From positions 310,001-374,000 of the forward strand of contig JAHQIW010007199.1 of assembly GCA_019055375.1 (NCBI GenBank): a DNA stretch of 64,000 nt, written 5' to 3'. Positions 45,797-58,004 of this stretch are shown in pieces; the first letter of the stretch is position 1, and each line of letters begins with the position of its first letter. Below the pieces are notes generated by a model. The model had not been told where the DNA came from. It saw only the letters and a program-made list of their open reading frames with translations, and did no database searches. The DNA comes from Parelaphostrongylus tenuis. Lineage: Eukaryota; Nematoda; Chromadorea; Rhabditida; Metastrongylidae. A program made the position numbers and the translations under genes.

Positions 45797-46423
45797 TCTT
45801 GAGTTAGCCCTCTTTGATAGACCACTGACATGCGTGGCTCAATAAATAATTATCAGGCATATCTACATTACAGTTGCACTGCCCCACAGACACGAGCATT
45901 TTAGCACTCGAATTACTACTAAATTTTGGCCAAAAATAGCCATGAACTGTGAATCGCGAAAATCTTTCCTTTTTTTTAATGCAGTACACATTCCCTACTT
46001 CAGATTAACAATGTGTCCTTCCCTTTTTAGAAGAAAGTGAGAGCGCGTGATAAGATTAATGTATAATGGAGAAAGCGATGCACGTAAAATACTGGTTAAC
46101 ATCCATTTTTTTTCATTTTTTACTACACTCTAAATAAAATTTGTGTAGGGAATGAATTTTTATTCATGCTGTCAGAAAAAAACGAAAAAATTGGCAATTT
46201 TTTTGCAATGAACTTGTTTTCTTGCACAGCTTATTTCCGCAAACACTCCAGTGTGTTGTACCAAATGTATCGCAGTATTGTTGTAATCTGACGTTCCAGT
46301 CCTCCCAACTTTTCTCCTTTACAAGAGAACTTTGTCGTTGTGCTTTGATTGCTATAAACGCTCTGTATATTTTGTTTTGTTTAACGTTGACGCTAGTTAG
46401 ACGACTCTCTCTCCAGAAAAGAG

Positions 46424-46846
46424 TTGATGCTCCTTGGTGCTGTACTGATCTATTTTGCTCCTATGTGTTATTTCGTTTACGAAATATCTATCACTAACTC
46501 AGAAGTGGTGTCGTTCACTAACTGCGTGCGGTGTGTACACTATCGTACATGCGGCATCCAGATGTCTTCTAATTACGCCAATCATTTAGTCTCTTTTCTG
46601 GCCTCTGAATTCTTGTTTTCTCCTCGACTTCTTACTGAGAACTCAATTCTAGAACGACTGCTTTGGAATCAGTCCCGTGTGTCCAACGTTTTTTCGGTTT
46701 CCGAGAAATTATTATGCGCTGAAACGGATACTCATATATTTCGCACCCCAGTCAAATGCCTATGTAGGTATCATTTTTGGAGCTTACAATTTTTATTACA
46801 CTTCTATTCTAGAAAAGAAGGAGCTTTCAAAATGTTGGCTTCATAG
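46424..46846 (+). other. unassigned 140-codon open frame upstream of mig-22
   Basis: Begins MLLGAVLIYFAPMCYFVYE, a hydrophobic segment, and an overlapping frame contains ILIYFAPQSNAYVGIIFGAY. The echo of IYFAP in both frames hints at a small membrane-protein gene with an intron or a frameshift, but I cannot identify it or place splice sites. It may be non-coding. Confidence 0.2.
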
Positions 46847-46943
46847 TGGTAATGGAAGGGAAAAGACTAAGTGAGAGATCACCGTTCAGTTACACTATCC
46901 CAATCTTTCTTTCAATCGCTTGTAATATTTATTCGCAACTGTT

Positions 46944-47085
46944 GAGTGATATGCAAAACAGTGAACCTCGGACGGCAGTTCAAACAGCGACCCATATTTT
47001 CGAGCGGTTGAGGTTAGAAAGCGACCCCACAGAAGATGGACACGAGTTCAACTCTCGCGCGATTTTTTAAAGTTTTGCATATCGC
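46944..47085. mobile_element. S3-like palindromic unit
   Basis: GCGATATGCAAAACT-like ends are inverted (GTGATATGCAAAACAGTG left, AGTTTTGCATATCGCTTA right). GAGTTCAACTCTCGC is a decayed B box. Confidence 0.5.
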
Positions 47086-47206
47086 TTAGCGCAATTGGTG
47101 TTTTTTTTTCCAACATTGTAGCACTAATAGAAAAGCAACTAAATGAAGAAATCTTGTTGGTCGTTATGGTAATTTTTGATTTACTACAATTTTTTGAGTT
47201 TTCCGC

Positions 47207-47208
47207 AG
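47207..47208 (+). promoter_or_regulatory. likely spliced-leader acceptor of mig-22
   Basis: TTTTGAGTTTTCCGCAG ends nine bases before ATGATG, the start of the type II membrane protein. It fits trans-splicing. The upstream S3 insertion makes a tight operon with any upstream gene unlikely. Confidence 0.55.
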
Positions 47209-47217
47209 TCCTGCGCG

Positions 47218-50200
47218 ATGATGGCCGGCTCTCGAACGTGCATTCCGCTGTTTGGCGGTCTAATGCTGGGAGTTCTGCTGGCTTTGCTGTTCTTCTCGAA
47301 CGAAGAAGATACACCCTCCTTAGAACATGTGATATGTCCTCTTCGAAGTGTTTCACGAAAGAAGTAAGTGTATCTGCCTTTACAAATTTCTTACCACAGC
47401 TTTTCTCTGAAGAAAGCATCACCTCTTCGTTGCTTGTATATTCCAAGCTAATCGTACCTATCTTGTAGATACGTTGATGTGAGTGAACACTGGCAAGTTC
47501 ACCTCGACAATATGCCTTCGCCGCCACCAAATCAGGACGCGACGCCAAAGGTCAGTCTGGCCTTGGTTTTTTTTCAGAACTATATAGTTCTTTTTCTTCC
47601 AGTCGTTTTCTAATTGAAGTGGAAGTTGTGTTGTTCAAGATAATGTTCCCTCGTAGGGACTACTCGTGTTATTTTCTTATTCAACTGTTTTTCAAGACCT
47701 CGCTTCAAAATTCTATACAACCTGACAGTTTATTTTAGGCCTTCCGTAAGGTCTTATGTGGCACTTTTAGTGCTAGATGTGCGTTTCGACTTTTTCATGT
47801 TAAGTCTCATCAATATCACTTGCCTTTTGGTTCAACTGAGCTCCCAGCTATAAGGGAAGCGGCGTCGAACAATTTACATTGCACGTAAAGTGTTAGTTCA
47901 CTTGAAATTGCAGTGATTCACAGTCGATTGTTCGTGGTTCATGATCTTGTCACTCGACGTACAGTGTAAATTGTTTGACACCGCTTCCCTTTTACCTGGA
48001 GCTCTGTCGAACCGAAAGGCACGTGCTACTGATGAGGTTTGACTTGGAAAGCCGAAACGTATCTTTTGTACTAGAGGTACTATATTGGACCTTATGAAAG
48101 CTCAGAATATGCTGTCGGGATGTATTCGCGTTATTTGTTTTCGCTTATTTGCGGGAAAAAGCAAAGGTTATTAACGGCTAAGTCGTGAGAAACCACATAA
48201 AAAGAAACACGCTGGGATAGCCAGAATTTTATGAGTGTAAATAAACAGTTAGCCTTCTTTTTTTCCTGATTAGATTACTTTACTTCTATTCCAATAGCAA
48301 AAGAGTACGTCATTGATCAATCTCTTTTAGGACTATGACATGTGCTTGACTCTATCAAACATCATAAACGTGTTCTTTAAATGCAGCTTTTGCCTATTGA
48401 ATAACCTATAAGGCCCTATCGTTGTAGGAGATCAGTATACTTTATATTCAAAGAAAAAAGTCTGGTCCCAGTTTGTCGACCTCGAAAAGATCGCAAGTGT
48501 TTAGTCAAGTCGTGATGCCATGGTCGATTCAGCAACTATATGTACTTCAGGACAGTAGCGTTTAGGCTACATGCTGCTAGTTCATTTGTATTATTGAGAA
48601 ATTGAGTTCAAATCGTTGTTAAACTAGACTGAATCGTGATCTTATTTTTGCACAGCTGTGAAATGAAGCTGACCACGTGTGGCGCATCGATGAGGTGCTC
48701 TGTGACACACAAGTGGTTGATCAATCGAAGGTCAATGGATCAATCCCTCTCTCAAGATTCTTCAAGGCTTTCATTCTTGCGGGGTCGGTTAATCGATGCT
48801 ACACTTGTCTGGGTGAATATCACCACTTACTTGATGCTTCGGTAGGCCATCGCAAATCTTTGCAAAGGCCAGATATGAATCAGTCACCTCAAGCGATGCT
48901 AGATGAGAACGAATGCTTGGAAGATTCTTCAGGAACTGATCAGCGCCTTGAACTTTGTCTGTATCTTAATGAAGTGAATATGAAAAGATCGTTACAGGTG
49001 GTTCGTGCCCGGTTTGCTGCCACTGAGCTGGGCATCCGAGAGCGGCTTATGGTCGGAGTGCTGGCTGAATCGTCTTTAGCAGTGGCGATGAATGCCTCAC
49101 TTGGACGACATGTCCCGAGAATCCATGTGTTTGTCGATGCAAGCCGTATCAATACCGACTTAGCACATCTCACTAATCTTAGCCCTTACAAGTATGTTTT
49201 TCTATGAATGTATATGTTTCCTCCAAGTATCCCCGTTCTATGCAATTTCAGGAGTTAATTGAGTAAGCTTTCAGGCCTAATGGTCAAAAGTCGCACATTT
49301 TTGTACTTGGATTAATATTCAACATGGTAAGGAAGTCATTTAATTGCTCGTGTTTATTATTTTTGTCTTTAACTTGATCCAGGATTTAATATATGATTTC
49401 ATTTTAAGTGAGGATATATCAGAATTGGTGAGTTAATGTAGTGAAACAGAGCAATGTGTCGTTAGTTTGTTGTCGTTATTTGTGATTGCGCTCTTTTCAT
49501 AGTTCGTCTGTGCTTCGTTATCGATTTGATTCATTTCTATTTCAGACATTTCATGAGAATTTTGACTGGTTTCTACTAGTACGCGATTCCACCTACATCA
49601 ATCCATTCGAATTGAATCGTTTGATAAATAGCGTAAGTGATATGACGGACATTTCATTTGTCGTAATCATTTCTCTCTTATATTCAAAGAAGTCACATTT
49701 TTTCACTTGGAGTAAAAATTGAGAGTTTGGTTTTTTATCTTTGAATTGAGTGGTTTATTCATATATCACACTTAAGTAAACTAATTTACCAAAAGTCTTC
49801 TGTGTTTTGTTACAGGTGAACTGGAATCAGCCAGTTCTCATAGGTCAGCCTGCGGATGACGGTAGTGGCAGGTGTATGTTAGAAGCTGGAGTGATTCTTA
49901 GCAATCCAGCAATGCAGAAACTGATTCAGTAAGTTATAGCCTAAAGCCTCAGATTTATCTTACTGAAATATCCGAACCAAATGGAACATCGTACAATAAA
50001 TTTTGTCTTTCAACCCAGCGGTCGTAAATACGATATGTCGAGCTTTTTCCTTATTTAGGTGGATCTGACAGGGGCGGGCATATCTTGTAGACCTCAGTCC
50101 AACACTTAAGATTTGAATACGCAAAAAGTGGAAAGGCCTTTGTCTGTCTTTTCTTTATGCGTTGACGGAACTCTCTTGTATCTGTTTATCAATGATAATT

Positions 50201-53200
50201 TATTGAAACACTAATGAATTTTTAGGCACCGTCTCGCTTGCAACCTACTTGTTAGTGGCTCCGATTCAGATCACTTAGCATTTGAGAAATGTCTACAGTT
50301 GGCGACGAACTTGTCTTGTATCAATGAGTATCAGGTCAGGGTTTGGAATTCACAGTATCATATGTACACATCCCTTCCAACTGTTTATTTTGATTTGAGA
50401 ATTTTTTGTTTTTTTTTTTCAAAGACTTTTACGTGACTTGTCGTTCAACGCACAAGTTGTCCGTAGCGTGGCGCGGAGCCATTTTCTGCACCTAAAATTT
50501 ACGAGCAATCGTTTTATTGAGGAGTTCATTCATTTGAGCTCTATTACTAAGTCGACATCTGAAATGATGCCTTTTCAACTAGAACGATTGCGTCAAAATC
50601 TGCATTACTGGCGCCCATTTTCGTGTAGGTTAGAGAACGCGCTCCCGGATTGAGTGAGGTGCGGGTTCCAGTCCCTCCTGACGCGAAAGTTTTGCACATC
50701 ACTCTATAACACGGGGTATGTGTGTATAACATCATACCACCGCAAAAAAGCGGTCAGATAAAACAACTTCATTTAATCTATAAAACCAGTATCTGTCAGC
50801 GTGACTGGGTTCAATGTTGAAACCGACTACCCGGGCCAGGCCGTTGACGGCTGGCTGCTGACAGATGCGCTGTAACGTAGAAAGAGTGTTGTGCAAAATG
50901 GGCGTCAGTAGTGTAACGGATAGAGCAGGCGCTCCCGGAAAGAGTGAGGTGCTGGTTCTAGTCCCTTCCGACGCGAAAGTTTTGCACATCCTTCTACTTT
51001 TTTTTTACACGACCCGTTATCACAATTTATTGTGCTGCGGATTCCACACTTCTTCCATTCAAATCGTCTCCTGCATTCGTTCTCCACAGAGGTGTTAAAG
51101 CATCTCACGTGTCATTTTGAACGCTTCTCAAGGATTTCATCTTCTTTATGATGTCGTAGATTTTTTCCAGTCGTTGCATTTCTCTCCCAATCTTGCAGGT
51201 ATTTGAGCTAGGCGTCCTTAGAGCGTTCGTTGATTGATTGCAAAAGTGCTGAGGGTATCAAATTAGTGCCTAGTATACCGCCTTGCTTCTGATACACTGC
51301 ATCAGTGACCGCTGCGTTAGCCCATCCACCTCTAAGATTGCACTGAGAATCCTGTCGACCAGCATTCTATCACAATCATAAAGAAGAGAAAATGTTCAAG
51401 CAGTAGCCGAAGCAGTAGTGAGATGTTGGAGGCTTTTGTGAAGGACGATTTTGAAAAAATGAATGCAAGTGCTGAAACTTGCGCAATAAATTATGATGGA
51501 TCGGGTAAATGTGTAAATAAGTAAACAAACAAATAAGTAATAAATATAGTCGTTAGGGAGGACTACACAAAGTTGACGATCATTAATGAATCTGACAATG
51601 TATCTCTTTTTTGAGCTTTTTATGAGGTCTTTTATGGGCACTTATACAGTGCGATGCACGTGTTTCGGCCTTGCAGCCTCGTTGGTTTCACAGCCCTTTG
51701 GCCTGAGGCAATCCCCGATGTAAGTGGGCTTTTCCCCCCAAAGGAATTGCTTCAAACGAAAGGCAGTGTGCAACCGAAGAGGCTGCAAAGCCCAAACTAG
51801 TGTATTGCACTGTATAAGTGCCACTAAAGGACCTCATGAGAGCTAAAAAAAAAAAGAAATACATTGTCAGATAATGTTTTGAGCGAGGTAATAATGGATC
51901 GTTAGAATGCCGATTCTATATTTAGAGTCGAACATACAATGTCTGGCATGTTTACGGTGCACAGACAGCTCATGATGCCATAGACAAATGGCGTGAAGAC
52001 GAATCTTTCAATAAATCTATTGCTGTTACGAAGCTGTTGTCGGATGCAGATGCTTTAGCTTTGCACGACCATTTCGTAAGCGTTGAGTTAGCCAGGTATG
52101 CCAATGGTTGCAATGAAGACGTTGTTAGTCTCAATCATTATGCAACATCTGCTAGAGAAACGTCGTTTCTACAGGATTGATGCTGAAATCGCTGCAATGG
52201 AGACAGAGTTGGCAGAACTCCAAACGAATGCAGAGGAAGACCCGACATGGCCTGCAGCCGTTCACGCGTACAGCAAACCACCTAATCGTTACCAAGTGGG
52301 GTGGACGCCTTCTCTTATCAAACGTAGTGAATTCAGTGTTCCATGAGGAAATAGGACTTGAGAATTGTATCTTTCAGGTGCCTACGTGGGAATTCTTCAC
52401 AATGAAGGATATTTTCCGTAGTGAGCCCAATCAAAATGTGCGTCCACTTGAAGGGAAAGATCGGGATGACATTTTGGAGGTAAGTGGAACATTTAGCTTT
52501 GGACACCTTCATTTGCACAACACTGATTATCAAACAGAACATGTGCGTTAGTTTCTGCTTCAAATATCTACATTGGAACAGAATCGTTGGAAATGTGTTA
52601 CGCTATGAAAGGTCTACTTTTCTGAGGACCGACTTCCTCTTAATATTAGTGTTGATCAATAAGTGACCTCTCCCTGAGTAGAGTCGAATACTAGACGACA
52701 TTTGTCACTTGCTGACTAAAGTTTCGACCTATTACTTCCTCTCAAGAGCTCGAGAAGGGCAAATTAATGCGCCGTCCACACAGTGAAATACGTTCATGGC
52801 TTCAGCAGAAAGATTGATATCTTGATTTTGACCCTCTATAAAAGAAGTGTTGCGTTTGCGATTGGAAATTAAAATTTCAGTTCTTCTCTGCTGCACTTGC
52901 GAAAGTTTTTCATTGAGAAGGGTGCGTATTCAATTGACGTTTCCATACTAAGACGAAGGCGATATTGGCTGAGACATTAGCCATTAAGAAGTGAATATTG
53001 ATAGACAATCCTAAGTCTCTTTAAGAGGAAAAGAGTAACTTGAAATTCTGGCACTTTTGAATGCGATCTACCTTTCTAAGGAAACCTAATAATCTAATCG
53101 TTTCTTACCTAAGTATTTTAGGTGGTTGCTACAGCAAAGCAATATGTGGAATCTGAAGAGCCAGACTTGGAGTTTTTGCAAGTCAGGAATGGGTATAGGT

Positions 53201-55708
53201 AAGATCGTACTACGGTGTCATCTGAGTATTTCAATAACGCATCTTCGCAAATCATTTGAATTCGCACAAATCTTCATATCGCTTCCAACTGGCTGTAGCA
53301 ATCTGCCAGTTGGCCATGGTCTTCCTTAGAGTCTCGAATGGCGGTTGCTATGTCCTAGCGTTTTATCAAGTCATCACGACTTACCAGTCAGTGAATGTGT
53401 TGTTGACAGCATGGATGTGATTCTTAGCACCAGCTTATTCTTGACTACACTTTTTCTTCATTGCTCATGAAATTGATGAACTTCTCACCGAAATGAGATT
53501 CTGACTGCGTGAGCATCCCCGCTGTTCAAACCAGTTGTATACCTTGGACAGTTAGCTATCATAAAGAGATTAGCATTCGGAAGTATTGTGCATGGTAACG
53601 GGATAGTCTGTTTTATTTTTCGTAATATAATAAGGTTCGAAATGGATATTCATCAAGTTCGCTAAGTAAAATAACCTGTTGAGGTTGTTTGATCCACAGC
53701 GTGGCATGGACTACATGATTGATCTTGTCTATAAGGATAGTACAACACAGGCAACTATTGAACGCCGAGTTCATCTCTGTCGTATGATTGCCGGAACACA
53801 GCTTTTGAATCAGGTAGGGGCTATAACTAGTACGGCCATTTGTTCTAAACCAGTTCAAGTTATTCCTTTAAGTTCCAAGGGCTTTATTTACGCATACTTC
53901 ATTGTTCATTCAAAATCATTGGTATGAAATTTGGTGAACACAGACTGAAAGGATTTAAGAAATCCTAAATGTCGCTAACTATTCCTAATCTTTGTTCGGT
54001 AAATTGTGAGAAGTAGTTTTTCAGGTCCCCTATGTTAAAGAAGACACAGATATGACAATTGTTGTTCCCGTAAGCGACGAGTCAGAAGTACTACCTGCTC
54101 GGCGTCTCCTTGCAAGGCATGCCCGACTGTGCACCGCCCCAGCAGAAGAGACAAGAAAGGTTGGTATTCATTACACGTTTTTCTATTCTTACATAAAGCG
54201 TAATTCCAATTCGAAGAGTTATTCAAGACAAGAGTGGTAGTCGCACTTTTACCTGGGATTGATCCACGTTCTGCAACGAACATTGCAAACGATTTAGAAG
54301 AACTAAAAAGAAGGTACGTTGACGATATTTAGAGCCCAAGTGGCGATGATTGTTGTGTATCGACTTTTTGTCTGCTTTCGTATCAGTTTGAGTTTTAGAT
54401 GCAAACGATCTGGCTTAGAGTCGGACTTGTTGCAACTACAAGATACGTCGGGTGACAAGAGTGATCGTAAGAGCTCAGCTGGAGACGTGGCCGGTGGCAG
54501 TGCCGCACTCGACGAAGCCATTGATCGCTACGGTTCTGGATCAATCTTCTTGTTGTTGTCACCGTATGCTGACGTACAGAAAGAGTTCCTTGATCGCGCT
54601 CGTATCAATACTATCAAGCATTACCAGGTTTATTACATTTCCTTTCGTATTTTCCTGCATGTAAATATGCTTGTATTGGATGTGTGCGCTTTTGTTATAT
54701 TGTAAATAATTTTCTTTATCGTGATTCAGGTGTTCTTTCCTATTCCATTTGTGGAGTATCATCCAACAATTTCGGGAATGGACATTGAGGAGCATGAGGT
54801 GTGTTATATTGGAATTGTTATGAACATTGTGTAAGTTTCATTGCCCGAGTTGTTTGTTGTGTTTGATTTCTCGATGTTTCAGGCACCAATCGACCAAAAA
54901 GAAGCGCGAGATGCAGCCCTTGCGAGGTTGCGCGACTCTTCCCCACCTAAACGAAAACGGCCGTTGATTGTTCAAAAGGTTTGCTGTACTTCGATATTTT
55001 GTTAAAAATTGTTGAGCTATTCGTCTAAATTATAAGGTTAGCTGTATATGACTTGTTTTTCACACTCTTGAGACCCACTCTCTACATCTCTTCGTTCGTA
55101 CATCGTCCATTTTCCTCATTCCATCATTGGCTCATACATATATTGCGTTTCCCTGTACAGGGAGGTGAAAACAGAATATTAAGCGGAGGTCTGAATCTTT
55201 GTGCCGTTTTATTTAGAAATTTTCCACTTTGAGGCTGATTGAACTCAGCCCTAGAGCGTAGACATAGCGTAGTTGCGCGTAAAGGTTCATAGTCGACGAG
55301 CTAATCAGACTGTTTTTCCTCCGACCTCCATACATATAGCATGAAGAACATGTCATAGTACATGAGGATTCGGGATGTTCTCTGTATGATGGGAAATGGT
55401 TTATTTTTTTAATGTCTTTTTTGAGATCATCAACATGTGCCATAGCTCTTATCGCTTCACTATAACTATGCTTTCTTCAGGATCATGGTCGTTTTGACTC
55501 GCTTGACTTCTCATGCATGGCCGTTTACGGATCAGATTATGTTGTTATGCGACCTAAACTGTTTGGAAAGCGACTGGACCTTATAACTGCCTTTCTGAAC
55601 CAGGGCGAGATTCATATTCTTCGTGCTGTGGAGCCAACACTTAGGCTAAGGTTGTCTAGCTATCATTTTCTATATCATAACGTTCTCCACTGGTTATTTT
55701 TTGCATGA
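47218..55708 (+). CDS. mig-22: chondroitin polymerizing factor (ChPF), Golgi type II membrane protein
   Basis: Nineteen exons join in phase to about 759 aa (human CHPF 775): 47218-47363, 47469-47550, 48998-49191, 49275-49326, 49383-49427, 49546-49632, 49816-49928, 50226-50334, 51926-52095, 52175-52295, 52378-52479, 53122-53198, 53684-53813, 54025-54159, 54219-54313, 54399-54627, 54730-54798, 54883-54978, 55481-55708. It partners chondroitin synthase in elongating chondroitin chains. Residues 8-26 are a signal anchor. TELGIRERLMVGVL and FDWFLLVRDSTY match the GT31-like half. RLFDPQRGMDY, VFFPIPFVEYHP, DHGRFDS...YGSDYVV and LRAVEPTL match the GT7-like half. DxD motifs are missing from both (RDSTY at 186-190, SPYADV at 607-612), as in ChPF. 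The last exon is read through to 55708; a further 3' exon is possible. Introns 2 and 8 hold hammerhead palindromes. Confidence 0.92.
47768..47820 (-). ncRNA. hammerhead motif, left arm
   Basis: On the - strand: AGTGATA with TAGCACT (six of seven pairs), TTGATGA (first core base changed), stem II GACTT/AAGTC, GAAA, CGCACATC. Antisense to mig-22. Confidence 0.6.
48023..48075 (+). ncRNA. hammerhead motif, right arm, stem III deleted
   Basis: GTGCTA, CTGATGA, stem II GGTTT/AAAGCC and GAAA are intact, but stem III is shortened to CGTATC and stem I closes late (GTACTAG). Sense orientation in the mig-22 pre-mRNA. Confidence 0.6.
48672..48962 (+). mobile_element. S1 SINE in mig-22 intron 2
   Basis: Diverged full-length copy. 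The A box is recognisable (GTGGCGCATCGATGAGG), the B box replaced (GGTCAATGGATCAATCC). Ends about 35 bases before exon 3. Confidence 0.65.
50600..50705 (+). mobile_element. S3 SINE unit in mig-22 intron 8
   Basis: GGTTCCAGTCCCTCCTGACGC (B box) plus GAAAGTTTTGCACATCACTC. Head damaged. Tandem with the next copy, same orientation. Confidence 0.65.
50882..50997 (+). mobile_element. S3 SINE unit in mig-22 intron 8
   Basis: Complete single unit: TGTGCAAAATGGGCGTCAG start, AGTGTAACGGATAGAGC (A-box region), GGTTCTAGTCCCTTCCGACGC, GAAAGTTTTGCACATCC. It shows the unit from which the palindromic pairs are built. Confidence 0.7.
51001..51330 (-). mobile_element. S2 SINE in mig-22 intron 8
   Basis: On the - strand ends AACGGGTCGTGTAAAAAAAA, directly against the preceding S3. 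The head keeps GCAGCGGTCACTGATGC. Confidence 0.6.
51651..51690 (-). ncRNA. decayed hammerhead, left arm
   Basis: On the - strand: CCAACGA for CTGANGA, stem II GGC/GCC, GAAA, CACGTG, then CATCGCAC. The core is broken on one side. Confidence 0.45.
51768..51808 (+). ncRNA. decayed hammerhead, right arm
   Basis: Stem I GTGCAA/TTGCAC is perfect, stem II GGCT-GCAA-AGCC perfect, but CCGAAGA and CAAA replace the core blocks. Sense to mig-22, and probably dead. Confidence 0.5.
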
Positions 55709-55967
55709 AGCAGTAGCAGCAAGTTCGTAAATGTTTTGAGTCAGTTATAAGTCGTCAGTGTTATGTGTTAAGGGTCACGATGTCGATAAATTTATTATAA
55801 TTTACTGTAGTTTGCCTTGACACATTTGTGACTGACCTAAAACTCCACAGATAAGAGCGATCTGTGATGGAAAATAGTACTTAGTAGAGTAACTTTGGTA
55901 ATTTTTGGTAATTTCATTGCTTTAATGACCTGTAGTAATTTTTATCTGTTCTTATTTCCCAAAAATC

Positions 55968-55973
55968 AATAAA
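55968..55973 (+). terminator. candidate mig-22 polyadenylation signal
   Basis: AATAAA 259 bases after the assigned stop. If a further 3' exon at about 56301 is used, this signal would be intronic. Confidence 0.4.
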
Positions 55974-56023
55974 AGGTGTTGAAATCCGGGGAGATGACAA
56001 TATTACTGTTATATCAGGTATTT

Positions 56024-56300
56024 CCGCGCTTGTGACGCAGTGGTTAGAAGTGCCCCGCGGCGTAGACGTAGAAATCAATTCCGCGTTCATGGCTCACCAA
56101 GTCCTTCATCCATCCGGGGTCGGTAGATTGGTACCAGGCTTATCTGGGAAGATAGTAGTGCTGACTTGTCAAATTGATAGGTCCGCACGAGTCACTACAT
56201 ATGCATGCATTCAATCACATCTAACGATTTTCAGTGTCGTCGAATGTATGGTGATCTTTCAGTAATAGATTTTCGTCGAGTGTCTTCTTCTTTTTGATAG
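56024..56300 (+). mobile_element. S1 SINE
   Basis: Head GTGACGCAGTGGTTAGAAGTG with a good A box; B box lost. GGGGTCGGTAGATTGGTACC and a short body follow. It lies immediately downstream of mig-22. Confidence 0.7.
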
Positions 56301-57689
56301 GTGTTTAATGACTTAATCCAATCCCATCATGCTGTAGTTAGGGTGCTTACAGATATCATCAAAAGACATGTGATTCCGATATGGTAGAGGAGGACTACTC
56401 TCGATGTATGGCAAGCAAGCGTGAAAATATAGCAGCAAAGGATCAACTTGCTCGGCTCCTTTTTCATGAAGGATAGAATTTGCTCCAATTTGTTCTCACT
56501 TGTGTATGTTTGAAGTGGCCATAAGTCTACTTTGCTTTATTATTCTACCGAACAACAGCCGAGTGATATTTTTTAATTTTTAACACCACTTTTGTTTTAT
56601 GTGGAGCTACTTATTCTGCTCATTCAGCGTTCATGGGTCGTCCGTCGAATCGTTGATTTCATTCTTACATTTTTTTGTGAAAACGGGTAGCCATGTTTTC
56701 TGAGCCTTGGCCTAAGTGTGCTTATTTGTATAAGTGATATACCTTGTAATATGTTTCTAATTCGAATTTATTGTTTTATTTTTTTCTTTAAATATATATA
56801 TATGTATATACATATATATGCATATATATGTATATATATGCGGTTTTATATTTTTTGAGAAATCGATTATGTTCTCGAAACCGTCTGTTCATGTGATAAT
56901 GCTACCTAAAAAATTGCGATCATTCTTTTCTTCACCATCATTTATATCAAACCCCTAATTTCATATTATGTCATCGTATGAATGGCCCTGACTACACGGG
57001 AATATTTTGTCTACTTATTAAGCTTTTCCTACGTCCCTTGTTTTTCCTCCGACCCATCTGTGATAATCGCTTCTTGCCCATGTGCATGGTGTGTCTTTAT
57101 ATAGTCATGATTTTACCCAGTTCTCAATCTTCTCTACATTGTTTGGTGTACTTGCCCATTTTCTACAAAATCACTTATTTCGTGCCTGTTGATTTTACTT
57201 GAGCTTTTATCCATAATTGTTTTAGAGTCATTCTTTTTTGTGTTCTCGTATTGATGGTTCACTGTGATCGCATATTATTAGACTGTACAGATATCTCGTT
57301 ATCGAAGTGAAGAGCTTCTTATGGTTTTGTGAAGCATAATAGTTATTTTCCACATGGTAGGCATCGACCAAGTAATAAATTTGAATAGAATCTTAGAACT
57401 TCCAGCATTAGTAAATCTAGTCTTTTTTCGCTCTTTCGACTTTCTATGAACACCTTTTCACAAGGAAAACCAGTTTAAGTACGGTGAGAAGCCATTCACA
57501 GACTGTAGCCGAGTAAAAAGTACGCGCCGGGTAAGCGTAATCTTATTGTCGCTTTCAAGCCACTAGGAATCATCTAGGAACAATTACGTTAATGAAATTG
57601 CTGTTTTCTGGGCTAATGAATGAGTTTCTAAGATCCAATATATTAATTTTGTCCAACGAAAAAGTCATCTAAAGACGCCTACACGCCGT
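56301..57689. other. intergenic, AT-rich
   Basis: Contains an interrupted TATA/CATATA microsatellite at about 56792-56840. A possible exon (56301-56386, ending IKRHVIPIW and stop) was considered for mig-22 but does not fit its reading phase. Nothing else supported. Confidence 0.45.
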
Positions 57690-57925
57690 TCCGAAGGGGT
57701 CAACGCGGTACGATAATGGCTCTCGTTTACATTAAGAGAGCGATCTCTCCAACTGATGCAGGGTAAAACTTGTTCGGCGTTGATGTTCCATAATAGGGGG
57801 TGAGCAGTCGAATGGCATGACCTACCTACTGATGAGGCTTGCTAGAAAGCCGAAACGTACGTCTAGTACTAGCAGTTTGAGAACAGACCTCATGAAAAGC
57901 TTGAAACATTCTATCAAATTCAAAC
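57690..57925. mobile_element. P1 element, right arm
   Basis: GTGAGCAGTCGAATGGCATG, the ribozyme, then TGAGAACAGACCTCATGAAAAGCTTGAAACATTC, the usual P1 end. The left arm is unclear. Confidence 0.6.
57825..57870 (+). ncRNA. hammerhead ribozyme motif with intact core, weak stem I
   Basis: CTGATGA (57829-57835), stem II GGCTT/AAGCC, GAAA (57852-57855), perfect self-complementary CGTACG, GTC with cleavage after C57863. Stem I now pairs for only three bases (CTA/TAG). Confidence 0.7.
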
Positions 57926-58004
57926 GTTCCTGTCCCTACCGAAAAGCTGCATCAGTAGCTTGCTGAACTGGCAAAATTGATAGATTCAAAAAGTCCTTCT
58001 TATT

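Larger units (their letters stand above)
45347..45865. mobile_element. P2 palindromic element, full length, two hammerheads
   Basis: The reference P2 copy, about 520 bp. Arms match from GTCAATGGTCTGTCAAACAG on the left to its inverse on the right, through the ribozymes, a CTTTCTCGTC block, a GTGGGTGCTCCAGTCCCC block and ACGTTTTACACTCTATG, to an apex with AAGAACAATCGAGTG. Outer flank TTTCGAGTGTTTTCCTAAGACC is shared with the short P2 at 25.6 kb. Non-coding. Confidence 0.8.
47693..48125. mobile_element. P1 palindromic element in mig-22 intron 2
   Basis: About 430 bp. Blocks GGTTCAACTGAGCTCCCAG, GCGGCGTCGAACAATTTACA and their inverses surround an apex with GATTCACAGTCGATTGTTCG. Each arm has a hammerhead motif. 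Confidence 0.75.
51598..51873. mobile_element. P1/P2-like palindrome in mig-22 intron 8
   Basis: About 275 bp: TTTTTGAGCTTTTTATGAGG left against CCTCATGAGAGCTAAAAAAA right, GGGCACTTATACAGTGC left against GCACTGTATAAGTGCC right. The apex is short. It is 52 bases from exon 9. Confidence 0.7.

Noticed and set aside
56301..56386. Extra last exon of mig-22 (VFNDLIQSHHAVVR...)
   Set aside because: The acceptor is acceptable, but the reading phase does not match the available donors of the previous exon, and similarity to ChPF ends is weak.
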